A stretch of DNA of 35,255 bases from Chryseobacterium gleum (GTDB taxonomy: Bacteria > Bacteroidota > Bacteroidia > Flavobacteriales_F > PHOS-HE28), in assembly GCA_945872795.1 (NCBI GenBank), contig CAMCAZ010000039.1, forward strand, positions 1-35,255, read 5' to 3'. The notes below the pieces were generated by a model. The model searched no databases. It had not been told where the DNA came from and was given only the letters and a program-made list of their open reading frames with translations. Made by a program: the position numbers and the translations under genes. Every line of letters begins with the position of its first letter. Position 1 is the stretch's first letter. Positions 8,269 through 16,512 of the stretch are shown here, in pieces.

Positions 8269-9123
8269 ATGAAGCCCCGCACGATCATCGTCAATGCCGA
8301 CGATCTGGGCCTGAGCCCATCGGTCAACACGGCCATCTTCAACGTTTTCAAGGCGGGCAACCTCAGCTCGGCCACGCTGATGGTGAACATGCCCGGCACA
8401 CAGGATGCCGTGGACCGACTACCGCAGCACGCCGGACTGGCCGTGGGCCTGCATTTCTGCATCACCGAAGGGTTCGCGCTCTCTGGTCCCAGTGCGCTGA
8501 CCGATGAGCAGGGCCGCTTCCGTGATCGGGGCACCTTGTTCCGCATGGTCCTCAAGGGCCGCATTCCCGCCTCGGCCATCCAGCGCGAGTTTGAGGCGCA
8601 GTGGGACCGGGCGGTGGCACTGGGCGTTGTTCCCGATCACCTGGACAGCCACCAGCACACCCTGATGATCCCCCAGGTGCTGGATGCGGTGCTGGAGCAG
8701 ATCCATCAGCGGAAGCTGCCCACGCGCATCGTGCATCCTCCGCTACGCACCATCACCTCGGACCTCTCGCGTCCGGCTAGGGCGCTGAAACAAGTGCTCA
8801 ACCGATCCTTCGCTTGGTATGCGCACCACCGATTGAAGGTGCCGGTGAACACGGCCCTGGTCAGTGTGCACGACCTGGAAAGCGCAGGGCCCTACGATGC
8901 CCGCACCTTTGCGGAACTGATGGCGCGTGCCGATGACGATGCCGTGCTGGAGGTGATGGTCCATCCTTACATCCTGGGTGCCGATGTGCTGGGGATCTAT
9001 GCGGACGTCATGGACACCAAAGGTCCATTTCTGCAGCGCTGCCAGGCGGAATACCAGGCCCTGATGCTGCCCGGTGTGTTCGCCGGTTGCACCTTGGGCA
9101 CTTTTCATGCCATCGGACGCTGA
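8269..9123 (+). CDS. ChbG/HpnK-family carbohydrate deacetylase (YdjC-like)
   Basis: A 284-residue metal-dependent deacetylase. The YdjC-fold signatures are in order: IVNADDLGLSPSVNTAI at residues ~7-23 (catalytic and metal aspartates), AVGLHFCITEG at ~63-73 (metal histidine), DHLDSHQH at ~124-131 (second metal histidine and active-site pair), and MVHPY at ~230. Family members remove acetyl groups from N-acetylated sugars such as diacetylchitobiose (ChbG) or from hopanoid glucosamine (HpnK). No chitobiose transport genes or hopanoid genes are nearby, so the substrate is open. A possible -7 box, TACTTTTA, is at 8238-8245. The DinB-fold gene follows after 52 bases. Confidence 0.9.
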   Translation: MKPRTIIVNADDLGLSPSVNTAIFNVFKAGNLSSATLMVNMPGTQDAVDRLPQHAGLAVGLHFCITEGFALSGPSALTDEQGRFRDRGTLFRMVLKGRIPASAIQREFEAQWDRAVALGVVPDHLDSHQHTLMIPQVLDAVLEQIHQRKLPTRIVHPPLRTITSDLSRPARALKQVLNRSFAWYAHHRLKVPVNTALVSVHDLESAGPYDARTFAELMARADDDAVLEVMVHPYILGADVLGIYADVMDTKGPFLQRCQAEYQALMLPGVFAGCTLGTFHAIGR

Positions 9124-9175
9124 ACGGTGTTCAGCAACAGCCAGACCACACGGAACTCCGACCCGAACTGAAGTC

Positions 9176-9646
9176 ATGAAGGAACTGTTGGACCACTACG
9201 CCCGCTATGATCACTGGGCGAACACCCGCTTCGTGGAACGCCTGCAGCACGAGCCGGATGAGGTCCTGGACCGACCGGTGAGCAGCAGTTTTCCCTCGTT
9301 GCGCAGCACCCTGCTGCACATACGCGATGCCGAGAACGTTTGGTGGGGGAGGCTCTCCGGGGAAAGGACCCATTGGCCGGCCGAAGCATCCACGGAGATC
9401 GCCACCTTGTTGCCGTACAGCGAACGCCTCAAAGTGTGGGTGGAACATGCGGATGAAGGGGAACTGACCCGCATGGCCGAGTACCCCGACCTGCGCGGGA
9501 ACCTCCACCGTCAGCCCGTGTGGCAGTTGCTGCTCCACTGTTTCAACCATAGCACGCAGCACCGCGGTCAGGTGATCACCCTGATGCGCACACTGGGTCT
9601 GGACAATATCCCCGCGAACGACCTGGTGGTCTTTCAACGTCTGTGA
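9176..9646 (+). CDS. DinB-family protein (putative metal-dependent hydrolase fold), first copy
   Basis: A 156-residue four-helix-bundle protein. I choose ATG 9176 because it starts the family-typical MKELLDHYARYDHWANTRF; the longer in-frame extension has no such pattern. The metal triad is expected from histidines in STLLHIRDAENVWW (about residue 45) and in CFNHSTQHRGQ (about residues 123-128), all present. This matches the DinB subset that resembles YfiT-like and bacillithiol-type S-transferases, whose thiol partner here is unknown. It sits between the deacetylase and the broken porin on the same strand, with ~50-base gaps on each side. Confidence 0.9.
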   Translation: MKELLDHYARYDHWANTRFVERLQHEPDEVLDRPVSSSFPSLRSTLLHIRDAENVWWGRLSGERTHWPAEASTEIATLLPYSERLKVWVEHADEGELTRMAEYPDLRGNLHRQPVWQLLLHCFNHSTQHRGQVITLMRTLGLDNIPANDLVVFQRL

Positions 9647-9681
9647 ACAGCGGTGGACGGTGGACGATGCATCGGATCGAT

Positions 9682-9689
9682 CAGCTTTG
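9682..9689 (+). promoter_or_regulatory. possible -7 box, porin gene
   Basis: CAGCTTTG matches the TTTG half of the TAnnTTTG element. It ends 7 bases before ATG 9697, the same arrangement as at other genes here. This supports 9697 as the ancestral start even though it is followed directly by a stop codon. Confidence 0.3.
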
Positions 9690-9696
9690 TGGCGCG

Positions 9697-10895
9697 ATGT
9701 AACGGAACCTGAAGTACCTGTGGCTGGCAGTGGGGCTGTTGGCGCTGTGCGGCACAGCGCGTGCCCAAACGGAGAGCGACGAACGAGCGCTCATCGATAT
9801 CCACGATGGCATCAGCATCTCCAAGGACTCGCTCTTCCTGCTGAACCTGCGCTTCCGGATGCAGAACCGATTGGGCTTCACCACGGTCTCCGGTGATGAC
9901 CTGAGCGTGAAGAGCGTGGACGCCCGCGTACGCAGGCTTCGCCTCCGGCTCGATGGTTACGTGATGAACGAACGCGTGCGCTACTACATCCAGCTGAACT
10001 TCTCCCGCGCAGATCTGGACCTGGAGACCGAACTGGTCGCACAGCCCATCCGCGACGCCATGGTGTATTACCATTTCAACCGCAACGTGTACATCGGTTT
10101 CGGCCAGGGCAAGTTGCCGGCAACCGCCAGCGCGTCATCAGCTCAGGCAACCTGCAATTCCCCGACCGCTCCATCGCCAACGCGGTCTTCACCCTGGACC
10201 GTGACTTCGGGGTCTTCGCGTATTGGACCATCCCCTTCGCCGGCCAGGAGGTGCAACTGAAGGGGGCATTCTCCACCGGCGATGGACGCAACGCACTGCC
10301 CAGCGACGGCGGCATGGCCTACACCGGTCGCGTGGAGTGGCTGCCATTGGGCAGGTTCACCAACAAGGGCGACTACAGCGAAGGGGACATCGAGATGGAG
10401 CCGAAGCCGAAATTCTCGCTCGGCAGCACGTACAGTTTCAACGACCAGGCCAGGCGGACCGGAGGGCAATTGGGGCCTCCCTTGTACGCTTCCACCGACA
10501 TGGGCACCTTCATCGCGGACATGGTCTTCAAACACCGCGGTTGGGCCGTGAGCGCCGAGTTCTTCGATCGCCACAGCGATGGGCCCATCACCAGCGACCT
10601 GGAAGGGAACGTCCGCTTCGTGACCACGGGTGTCGGCATGAACGGGCAGGTGAGCAAGTACTTCAAGAGCAAGTACGAGCTGGCGATGCGCTACACCCTG
10701 GTGGAACCCGATGCCGAGGTGGCGCAACTGCGCAAGCGGACCGAGGAAGCGCTCCTCGGCTGTACCCGTTACCTCAACGGCCACCGCATCAAGTTGCAGG
10801 CCTACACCGGCTATCGCTGGCTCGAGGCGAACCCATCATTGGACGGCGCGGGCAATAGCTGGACGCTCTTGTTCCAGGTGGAGTTCGGGATCTAA
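9697..10895 (+). pseudogene. OprO/P-like porin, interrupted by a start-region stop and a frameshift
   Basis: A phosphate/polyphosphate-selective porin-type outer-membrane protein of about 398 residues when reconstructed. ATG 9697 is followed directly by TAA (9700-9702), yet the same frame then continues into a good signal peptide (NLKYLWLAVGLLALCGTARA). The only in-frame alternatives are a rare CTG start at 9709 or GTG at 9730, which cuts the signal peptide short. The first part runs to GFGQGKLP, where the reading must shift by one base near 10119-10120 to continue with GNRQRVISSGNLQFPDRS, typical of this family. The second part ends with LLFQVEFGI. Adding one G to the GG at 10119 restores the frame. 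It may be a true pseudogene or carry sequence errors. Confidence 0.8.
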
Positions 10896-11566
10896 AGCCC
10901 GGGGTTCTCGCCCAACTGCACCGGCTCACCGAGGAAGTGCGGTGCGATGCCCAGCAGTTCGTCCACGTGCACCTTCACGCGGGCCAGTTTTTCGCGCAGC
11001 TGGGTGCGAAGACCCGATGCCATGCCGACGTCCCGGGCGTTGAAGCCGACCACGGCCAGTCCGTTCTGCCGGGCGATGTAGATCGCGCGTTCGTTGTGGA
11101 AGCGCTGGCTGATCACGGTGTAGCCCCGCTGCCCGAAGACCTTGCGCGCCCGCACCACGGAATCGAGCGTGCGGAAACCGGCGTGGTCAAGGGTGATGTC
11201 CGTGCTGTCCACACCCGCGGCCATCAAGGCCCGGCGCATGTCCAGGGGTTCGTTGTAGTCCTTCCGTCCGTTGTCACCGCTTACCAGCAGATGCCGCACC
11301 TTGCCGGCGTGGTAGAGCATCGCAGCAGCCTCCATGCGATGTTGGAAATAGGGATTGGGACCTCCGCCACGGCCGCGTTCCGAAGTGCCGAGCACCAGCC
11401 CCACTTCGTTCGCGGGAATGTCCTCCACGCGGTCGTAGACAAAGGGCGCGGCCTGTGTGGCCACGCGCCGGTCGCAGTAGCGCACCAGCAGGAGTGTGCC
11501 CATCACCGCCAGTAGCAGGACCAGCGCCATGACGCGACGCGTGAGGAACGGTCGGCGCAGCTTCAT
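10892..11566 (-). CDS. SanA/YdcF-family (DUF218) membrane-anchored protein
   Basis: A 224-residue protein with an N-terminal basic segment and one membrane anchor (about residues 12-28), followed by a DUF218 domain. Key stretches are VGLVLGTSERGRGGGPNPYFQHRMEAA, shown here by its core LGTSERG, then VRHLLVSGDNG (about residues 91-101) and the C-terminal VISQRFHNERAIYIAR. These match the SanA (vancomycin high-temperature exclusion) branch, thought to act in envelope barrier function. The biochemical activity of the family is unsettled. It starts 15 bases after purB and probably shares its transcript. Its TAG stop interlocks by four bases with the TAA of the convergent porin gene. Confidence 0.88.
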   Translation of the reverse strand: MKLRRPFLTRRVMALVLLLAVMGTLLLVRYCDRRVATQAAPFVYDRVEDIPANEVGLVLGTSERGRGGGPNPYFQHRMEAAAMLYHAGKVRHLLVSGDNGRKDYNEPLDMRRALMAAGVDSTDITLDHAGFRTLDSVVRARKVFGQRGYTVISQRFHNERAIYIARQNGLAVVGFNARDVGMASGLRTQLREKLARVKVHVDELLGIAPHFLGEPVQLGENPGL

Positions 11567-11581
11567 GGTCCACAGGGTCGG

Positions 11582-12949
11582 TCAGGGCATGACACGCTGC
11601 AGCAGGTCGATGCCCGTGTAGGTGGACGGGGTCAGTTCCTTCAACCGTTCCTTGATCGCGTCGTCCACCTCCAGGCCGTCGATGAAGGCGGTGATGTCGG
11701 CCTGCGTGATCCGCTCCTTGCCGCGCGTGAGCTCCTTGAGGCGCTCATAGGGCTGCGGGTAACCGGCGCGGCGCAGGACGGTCTGGATCCCCTCGGCCAC
11801 CACGGGCCACTGGGCGTCGAGGTCGCGGGCGATGGCCGCCTCGTTCAGCAGCAACTTGCCGAGGCCCTTGCGGATGGAGTCCACCGCGATCATGGTATGC
11901 GCCATGGGAACGCCGATGTTCCGCGTGACGGTGCTGTCCGTGAGATCGCGTTGCAGGCGGCTGATGGGCAACTTCTCGCTCAGGTGATGGAACACCGCGT
12001 TGGCGATGCCCAGGTTACCCTCGGCGTTCTCGAAGTCGATGGGGTTCACCTTGTGCGGCATGGCGCTACTACCGATCTCGCCCGCCTTGATCCGCTGGCG
12101 GAAGTAGTCCATGCTGATGTACTGCCACATGTCGCGGCACAGGTCGATCAGGATGGTGTTCACCCGGCGAAGGCCATCGAACAGCGCCGCCAGGTGGTCG
12201 TAGTGGTCGATCTGGGTGGTGAACTGCTGGCGGTCAAGGCCCAGCTCATCGCGCAGGAAACGGTCGGCCAGCTTTACCCAGTCCAGTTCGGGGTAGGCGG
12301 CGTGGTGGGCGTTGAAGTTGCCCGTGGCACCGCCGAACTTGCCGCTGAAGGGCACCTCGCGCAGCAGCTTCAACTGGTTGTCCAGCCGCTCCACGAAGAC
12401 CTGAAGTTCCTTGCCCAGACGGGTGGGTGAGGCTGGTTGCCCGTGCGTGCGGGCCAGCATCGGCACGCGCGCCCACTCCATCGCGAAGCCGTGCAGCACG
12501 TCGCGCAGCTCGATCAGCGCCGGCAGGTAGGCGGCGAAGATGAAGTCCTTCACCAGCAGCGGCAGGGCGGTGTTGTTGATGTCCTGGCTGGTGAGGGCGA
12601 AGTGCACGAACTCCTGCTGTGCCTCCAGTCCGGCCTCGCTCAGGCGCTCCTTCAGGAAGTACTCCACGGCCTTCACGTCGTGGTTGGTCACCTTCTCGAT
12701 GTCCTTGATGCGCTGTGCGTCGCTGGTGCTGAGCTCTGCGATGCGTTTGCGCACGGATTCGAGCCGTTCCAGCGGCGTGCCCTTCAGTTCGGGCAGCGGC
12801 ACCTCACAGAGGAAACGGAAGTAGGCCAGCTCCACCTGCAGGCGGTAGCGCATCAAGGCTTGTTCGCTGAACCATTGCGCCAGGTGGCGTGTGCGCTCGC
12901 GGTAGCGCCCGTCGATGGGCGAGATGGCAGTGAGGTTGTCGAGTTCCAT
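11582..12949 (-). CDS. purB: adenylosuccinate lyase
   Basis: PurB catalyses two fumarate-releasing steps of purine synthesis: SAICAR to AICAR and adenylosuccinate to AMP. The ATG at 12949 gives 455 residues beginning MELDNLTAISPIDGRYR, the standard N-terminus and length of the E. coli-type enzyme. The open frame runs further upstream but crosses the promoter. TSQDINNTA (about residue 120) and the superfamily signature GSSAMPHKVNPIDFEN (around residue 294) are intact, as are TTQIDHYDHLA and the C-terminal region. A perfect TACCTTTG -7 box lies 17 bases upstream. The SanA-like gene follows in the same transcription unit. Confidence 0.97.
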   Translation of the reverse strand: MELDNLTAISPIDGRYRERTRHLAQWFSEQALMRYRLQVELAYFRFLCEVPLPELKGTPLERLESVRKRIAELSTSDAQRIKDIEKVTNHDVKAVEYFLKERLSEAGLEAQQEFVHFALTSQDINNTALPLLVKDFIFAAYLPALIELRDVLHGFAMEWARVPMLARTHGQPASPTRLGKELQVFVERLDNQLKLLREVPFSGKFGGATGNFNAHHAAYPELDWVKLADRFLRDELGLDRQQFTTQIDHYDHLAALFDGLRRVNTILIDLCRDMWQYISMDYFRQRIKAGEIGSSAMPHKVNPIDFENAEGNLGIANAVFHHLSEKLPISRLQRDLTDSTVTRNIGVPMAHTMIAVDSIRKGLGKLLLNEAAIARDLDAQWPVVAEGIQTVLRRAGYPQPYERLKELTRGKERITQADITAFIDGLEVDDAIKERLKELTPSTYTGIDLLQRVMP

Positions 12950-12966
12950 GGCTTGCGGACAGGGGC

Positions 12967-12974
12967 CAAAGGTA
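12967..12974 (-). promoter_or_regulatory. -7 box, purB
   Basis: Read on the minus strand this is TACCTTTG, a perfect match to the Bacteroidota -7 consensus, 17 bases before the purB ATG. I saw no clear TTG -33 element. Confidence 0.65.
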
Positions 12975-13040
12975 GCCAGCACCTTCCGCGCGATCCTGCC
13001 GCCGTTCATGGAAATCCCCGCCCGGTGATCGTGCCGCACG

Positions 13041-13048
13041 GATCTTTG
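13041..13048 (+). promoter_or_regulatory. -7 box, EI24 gene
   Basis: GATCTTTG (one mismatch to TAnnTTTG) ends 4 bases before ATG 13053, consistent with a leaderless transcript. Confidence 0.45.
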
Positions 13049-13052
13049 CGGC

Positions 13053-13874
13053 ATGATCACACGCGACCTCCGCCTCGGCGCCTCCGGCTTCCTGCGTGCC
13101 TTCGGCTTCGCCATGCGCCATGGCATGGTGTGGATGTTCATCGTGCCCGTGCTGCTGTTCGCGCTCCTGGTGTACGTGTTCTTTGCGCTGCTCAACGGAC
13201 CGGTGCACGAGCTGTCCCTGTGGCTGGCGCAGTGGCTGGAGATCCCCATGGCCCAGGCCGACGCCTCGTTCTGGGCGGCCATCAAGGAGTTCGTGAACGG
13301 GGTGCGCGTAGGCGTCACCACGGTGCTGCTGCAGATCGCCATCCTCTACGTGCTCTTCAAGGTGAACAAGTACCTGGTGCTGATCCTGCTCTCGCCCCTA
13401 TTGGCCTACGCCAGCGAACGCACGGAGGAGATCCTCACCGGGCGCACCTATCCCTTCTCCTGGGGCCAGCTGGTTAAGGATGCCCTGCGCGGTGCGCTCA
13501 TCGCCCTGCGCAATGCCTTCCTGGAACTGGGCATCACCATCGGCCTGTGGGTGCTCACGCTGCTGCTGCCCATCCTCGCCCCGCTCACGGCCGTGCTGCT
13601 CTTCGTCGTCTCGTCCTACTTCTACGGCTTCTCCATGGTCGACTATGTCTTCGAGCGCCGCCGCCTCCGCATCGGTGAAAGTGTGCGTGCCGTGAACGAA
13701 CGGATGGGCATCGTGCTGGCCAACGGCGCCCTCTTCGGCCTGGTGATGAAGCTGCCCTTCGTCGGGGTGATGTTCGGCCCGGCCCTTGCGGCGATCGGGG
13801 CATCCATCGCCCTGGTGGAACATGAACGGCGCACTGTCGTATCAACGTCACCATGGCCTGTGTCCGCTGCCTGA
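13053..13874 (+). CDS. EI24/CysZ-like membrane protein
   Basis: A 273-residue inner-membrane protein with about five or six hydrophobic segments. It has the EI24-domain layout: an amphipathic N-terminus (LRLGASGFLRAFGFAMRH), first span at ~residues 25-45, then VNKYLVLILLSPLLAYASERTEEILTG, whose SPLL...SE core is a family hallmark. The C-terminal part carries YGFSMVDYVFERRR, also typical. CysZ in E. coli assists sulfate uptake, but many Bacteroidota copies stand alone without sulfate genes, as here, so the substrate is not assigned. The gene overlaps the start of the next one by 22 bases. Confidence 0.88.
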   Translation: MITRDLRLGASGFLRAFGFAMRHGMVWMFIVPVLLFALLVYVFFALLNGPVHELSLWLAQWLEIPMAQADASFWAAIKEFVNGVRVGVTTVLLQIAILYVLFKVNKYLVLILLSPLLAYASERTEEILTGRTYPFSWGQLVKDALRGALIALRNAFLELGITIGLWVLTLLLPILAPLTAVLLFVVSSYFYGFSMVDYVFERRRLRIGESVRAVNERMGIVLANGALFGLVMKLPFVGVMFGPALAAIGASIALVEHERRTVVSTSPWPVSAA

Positions 13875-14200
13875 TCATCCTCCCCGCCTTGCTCCTGGCT
13901 GTGCTCGCCCACGCGCAGTCCGGGCAACGGGTCCATGTCCACGGCACGGTGAGCGATGCCACCACCGGCAAGCCCCTGATCGCCGCCGTGGTGGAGTGGA
14001 TGGATGAGTCGGGCACCTTGCAGGCCGTCACCCAGACGAACAGCGAGGGAGGCTATGGGCTCTTCGTGAACGCCGGCGGGCGCGTGATCCTACGGGTGAA
14101 GGAGAACGGATACGTCCTTTCCGTGGATACGCTTCCCGCATTGGACGCTGCCGATACGGACACGCGCTTCGATCTCCGTTTGTTTCCCAGTTCTGAATAA
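13853..14200 (+). CDS. small secreted protein with carboxypeptidase-regulatory-like domain
   Basis: A 115-residue protein starting inside the last codons of the EI24 gene, which suggests co-transcription and translational coupling. A signal peptide covers residues 1-22 (MACVRCLIILPALLLAVLAHA, then QS). The rest is one beta-sandwich of the CarboxypepD_reg type: VHVHGTVSDATTGKPLIAAVVEWMD, followed by TNSEGGYGLFVNAGGRVILRVKENGY. These modules usually head TonB-dependent receptors; here the module stands alone. The role is unknown, perhaps a periplasmic or surface accessory protein. Confidence 0.75.
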   Translation: MACVRCLIILPALLLAVLAHAQSGQRVHVHGTVSDATTGKPLIAAVVEWMDESGTLQAVTQTNSEGGYGLFVNAGGRVILRVKENGYVLSVDTLPALDAADTDTRFDLRLFPSSE

Positions 14201-14228
14201 CGCCGGTCGGCGTTTCGGGCGAATGCGT

Positions 14229-14302
14229 TGAACCACGGACCTGCCGGCCGGCAGGCGGGTACACACGGCTCGAGGCCTCGGGAGGTGTCCATCCGTGGTT
14301 GA
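14229..14302. repeat. intergenic inverted-repeat element (copy B) with a nested palindrome
   Basis: AACCACGGA (14231-14239) is inverted as TCCGTGGTT (14292-14300). Compared with the copy at 4614, the left arm is split after GAACCACGGA by 20 extra bases (14240-14259) and then resumes with TACACACGG. The extra bases contain the 16-base perfect palindrome CCTGCCGGCCGGCAGG, counting from 14240. Further in is CTCGAGGCCTCGGGA (14269-14283), a palindromic core shared with other gene-free stretches here. No protein is encoded. Confidence 0.7.
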
Positions 14303-14364
14303 TATCTCACCATAGCGCCCGACCGCAGGGCGCGGGTCAGCATCCCCGGACACAGATCCCTTCC

Positions 14365-14964
14365 CTACGGCTTCGCTTCTCCCGCCTTGGCGTGGAACTC
14401 CTTCAACCATTCCTTCAGGGGCCGGTCTCCGATGACCAGGTCCTCGATCACCGCCTTGCCATTGAGGACCCGCACCACGGCATAGGCGGGCAGGGGTTCC
14501 TCCGCTTCACCCTCGTCCCACTCGGGCTGCAGCATGCTCTCCGTGGCGGCGCCATCGCCCTCCTGCAGGTAGTAGCGGTCAAAGGGCAGCGCGATGCGTT
14601 CGGCCGTGTCATTGCCCCAGGTCATGAAACTCACCGAGAGATATTCGCCCTGCGCGGGTGCCTCGGTGCTCAGGGCGGTGATGCGCGCAAAGCCCGCACT
14701 GTCCAGGCCCAGCAGGCCGTAAGCGTGGGTGTTGCCGCTGTTACCGACGCCCTCCGCCAGGGGCCAGCTTCCCGACTCCGCCTCGAAGTTCAGGATCACG
14801 TACTCGCCGCGGAAGGGGTCGCGCGGGTCGATGGGCTCCGTGCGGAACTTGTACACGGTGCCGCGCTCCAGCACCCGCTCGTGATCGCGGATCATCCAGG
14901 TCAGGGCGCCCAGTTGTAACAGCACCACCACGGCGAGCAGCACGGCCTTAACGCTCCTGTTCAT
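14365..14964 (-). CDS. GDYXXLXY-family membrane-anchored protein
   Basis: A 199-residue protein with one N-terminal membrane anchor (about residues 7-24) and a domain facing the outside of the inner membrane. RDPFRGEYVILNFE (about residues 48-61) matches the family-defining GDYXXLXY motif with E in place of D. A second conserved block is LPAYAVVRVLNGKAVIEDLVIGDRPL near the C-terminus. Function is not known for the family, which is typically encoded beside DUF2157 proteins. Here its start overlaps the end of the DUF2157 gene by 17 bases, so the two are very likely translated together and may form a complex. Confidence 0.87.
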   Translation of the reverse strand: MNRSVKAVLLAVVVLLQLGALTWMIRDHERVLERGTVYKFRTEPIDPRDPFRGEYVILNFEAESGSWPLAEGVGNSGNTHAYGLLGLDSAGFARITALSTEAPAQGEYLSVSFMTWGNDTAERIALPFDRYYLQEGDGAATESMLQPEWDEGEAEEPLPAYAVVRVLNGKAVIEDLVIGDRPLKEWLKEFHAKAGEAKP

Positions 14965-16237
14965 GGTGCTGGCGTTGGCGCATCATGCGCAGGTTCATGT
15001 ACAGGAAGCCCAGGCCGATGGCGATGAACACCAGGCCGCGCAGCACAAAGCTCAGGTCGCTGTCGAAGAAGCGCAGCAGGATGGTGAGGCTCACCACCAG
15101 CAGCCCCAGGTTCATGCGTTTCAGGGAGCCGGTTTCGATGCCCTGCTTCACGGTGACCACGCCCATGGCCAGCAGGGAGAGGTTCACCAAAATGGCCGCC
15201 AGACCCGCCGAAGCCAGCCCCACGACATAGGCGATGATGAACAGGCCCAGTGCTTCCGGGTAGGGCCAGCGCTCGAAGAGGCGGCGGCGTTGGTGGGCGA
15301 TCACGAAGACGACAAGGGCCAGCGCGCCCAGGATGCCGAGCGCCCACGCATCGCTTCGGGTGGCATCCTGACCTTCGCGGATCAGTTCTTCCCAGAGGGG
15401 GCGGAAGCTGAAGGCGAAGAAGAGGATCAGCACCGTCAGACCGCCCACCAGCACCCACGGCCAGGTGCGCAGGGTGCGCTCGGGAAAAAGCCAGGGCACC
15501 AGCGTATAGGCGGAGGCAATGGCCAGCATCACCAGCACGTGCAGCATGCTCCAGTCCGTGTAGAACAGTTGCGAGGCCACCCCGGAGGTGATGGCCATGA
15601 AAAGGCTCAGCCACCAGAAGCCGATGCTGCCGCCCATCCGGCGGGCCTGCTGCAGGTAGAAGGGCACCGCCGCCAGCAGCAGCAGCAGCATGCTCCACGG
15701 GTACCGTTCGGCACCGAAGTGCTCCGTGCGCAGCAGCACGCCGTGCCAGAGCACCAGGGCCAGGTAGCCCAGGGCCACGATGATGGAGCCTGGGATATAG
15801 AGCAGGGGCAGGATCAGGGCGCAGCAGAGCAGGAGGTAGCCCTCCAGCTCGCCATGGATGTGGTAGATCTGGCTGATGAGCGCCACGCTGGCGCAGAGGC
15901 CGCAGGCCAGCAGCAGCGCACTGCCCTCCCGCCAGGCCATCACCTCCGGCCTGCGCAGCACGGCGAAGGCCAGCAGGCCTTGGCCCAGCAGTACCGGCAG
16001 AAAGGCCAGTGCCGTACGGGCGCTGCGCGGCAGGTCATCCCAGTTGTGCGCCACGATGAGGATGATGCCCAAGCCCACCAACAGGCTGCCCAGGATGGCG
16101 AGCAGAAGCAGCATGCGCGTGCCGCTGCGCTCATCCGGCACGGCATATTTCGCACGGATGCGCTCCGCCTGCTGCGGGTCCAGCAGACCGTCACGCAGCA
16201 GTTCCGGCAGGGCTTCGGAGAGGCGGGGATCGCGCAT
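14948..16237 (-). CDS. DUF2157 polytopic membrane protein
   Basis: A 429-residue inner-membrane protein. I start at ATG 16237 (MRDPRLSEALPELLRDGLLD), because the longer frame crosses the promoter box. Residues 1-45 are a soluble helical segment of the DUF2157 type (ELLRDGLLDPQQAERIRAKY). The rest is about 12 or more closely packed hydrophobic spans, beginning LLLLAILGSLLVGLGIILIVAHNWDD; the HNWD after the second span is characteristic of the family. Function is unknown. A TACCTTTC box lies 8 bases before the ATG. Confidence 0.87.
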   Translation of the reverse strand: MRDPRLSEALPELLRDGLLDPQQAERIRAKYAVPDERSGTRMLLLLAILGSLLVGLGIILIVAHNWDDLPRSARTALAFLPVLLGQGLLAFAVLRRPEVMAWREGSALLLACGLCASVALISQIYHIHGELEGYLLLCCALILPLLYIPGSIIVALGYLALVLWHGVLLRTEHFGAERYPWSMLLLLLAAVPFYLQQARRMGGSIGFWWLSLFMAITSGVASQLFYTDWSMLHVLVMLAIASAYTLVPWLFPERTLRTWPWVLVGGLTVLILFFAFSFRPLWEELIREGQDATRSDAWALGILGALALVVFVIAHQRRRLFERWPYPEALGLFIIAYVVGLASAGLAAILVNLSLLAMGVVTVKQGIETGSLKRMNLGLLVVSLTILLRFFDSDLSFVLRGLVFIAIGLGFLYMNLRMMRQRQHHEQER

Positions 16238-16245
16238 GGGTCGGG

Positions 16246-16253
16246 GAAAGGTA
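16246..16253 (-). promoter_or_regulatory. -7 box, DUF2157/GDYXXLXY unit
   Basis: TACCTTTC on the minus strand, one mismatch to TAnnTTTG, with 8 bases between it and ATG 16237. Confidence 0.5.
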
Positions 16254-16512
16254 CTGAGCGGGAGGAAGAATGGCGGAACCCGCACTACTGCACGGTGCTG
16301 CTGCGGGACCTACAGGAGCAAGAGGTGACTCCTACTTCAGGGCGCAGGGTCGCCTGCGGCTCACGCCATCGGCGGAGGTGTTGGTGAAGCGGTAGGTGGC
16401 CATGCCTTCGTGTTCCCGGTCTCTTCGTGCCCTGCGACCAATTCCTGATGGTATTGCTCAGGGTCGGCACACTGAACGCATCACGGATATAGTGTCGGCA
16501 GGATAGTTTCCT
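16254..16512. other. gene-free stretch between the DUF2157 and ORF6N genes
   Basis: Short frames only. On the minus strand a fragment reading ATYRFTNTSADGVSRR (about 16365-16410) has protein-like composition but no start, no context and no family I recognise. No terminator or repeat is evident. Confidence 0.4.

Noticed and set aside
8156-8272. A 38-codon upstream frame whose TGA overlaps the ATG of the ChbG-like gene, preceded by TATTTTG
   Set aside because: The overlap could mean a coupled leader peptide, but the peptide is arginine- and proline-rich without pattern. One sequence alone cannot separate this from chance.
16365-16470. Possible gene remnant on the minus strand upstream of the DUF2157 gene
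   Set aside because: A short stretch (ATYRFTNTSADG) looks protein-like, but there is no supporting start, length or neighbour.
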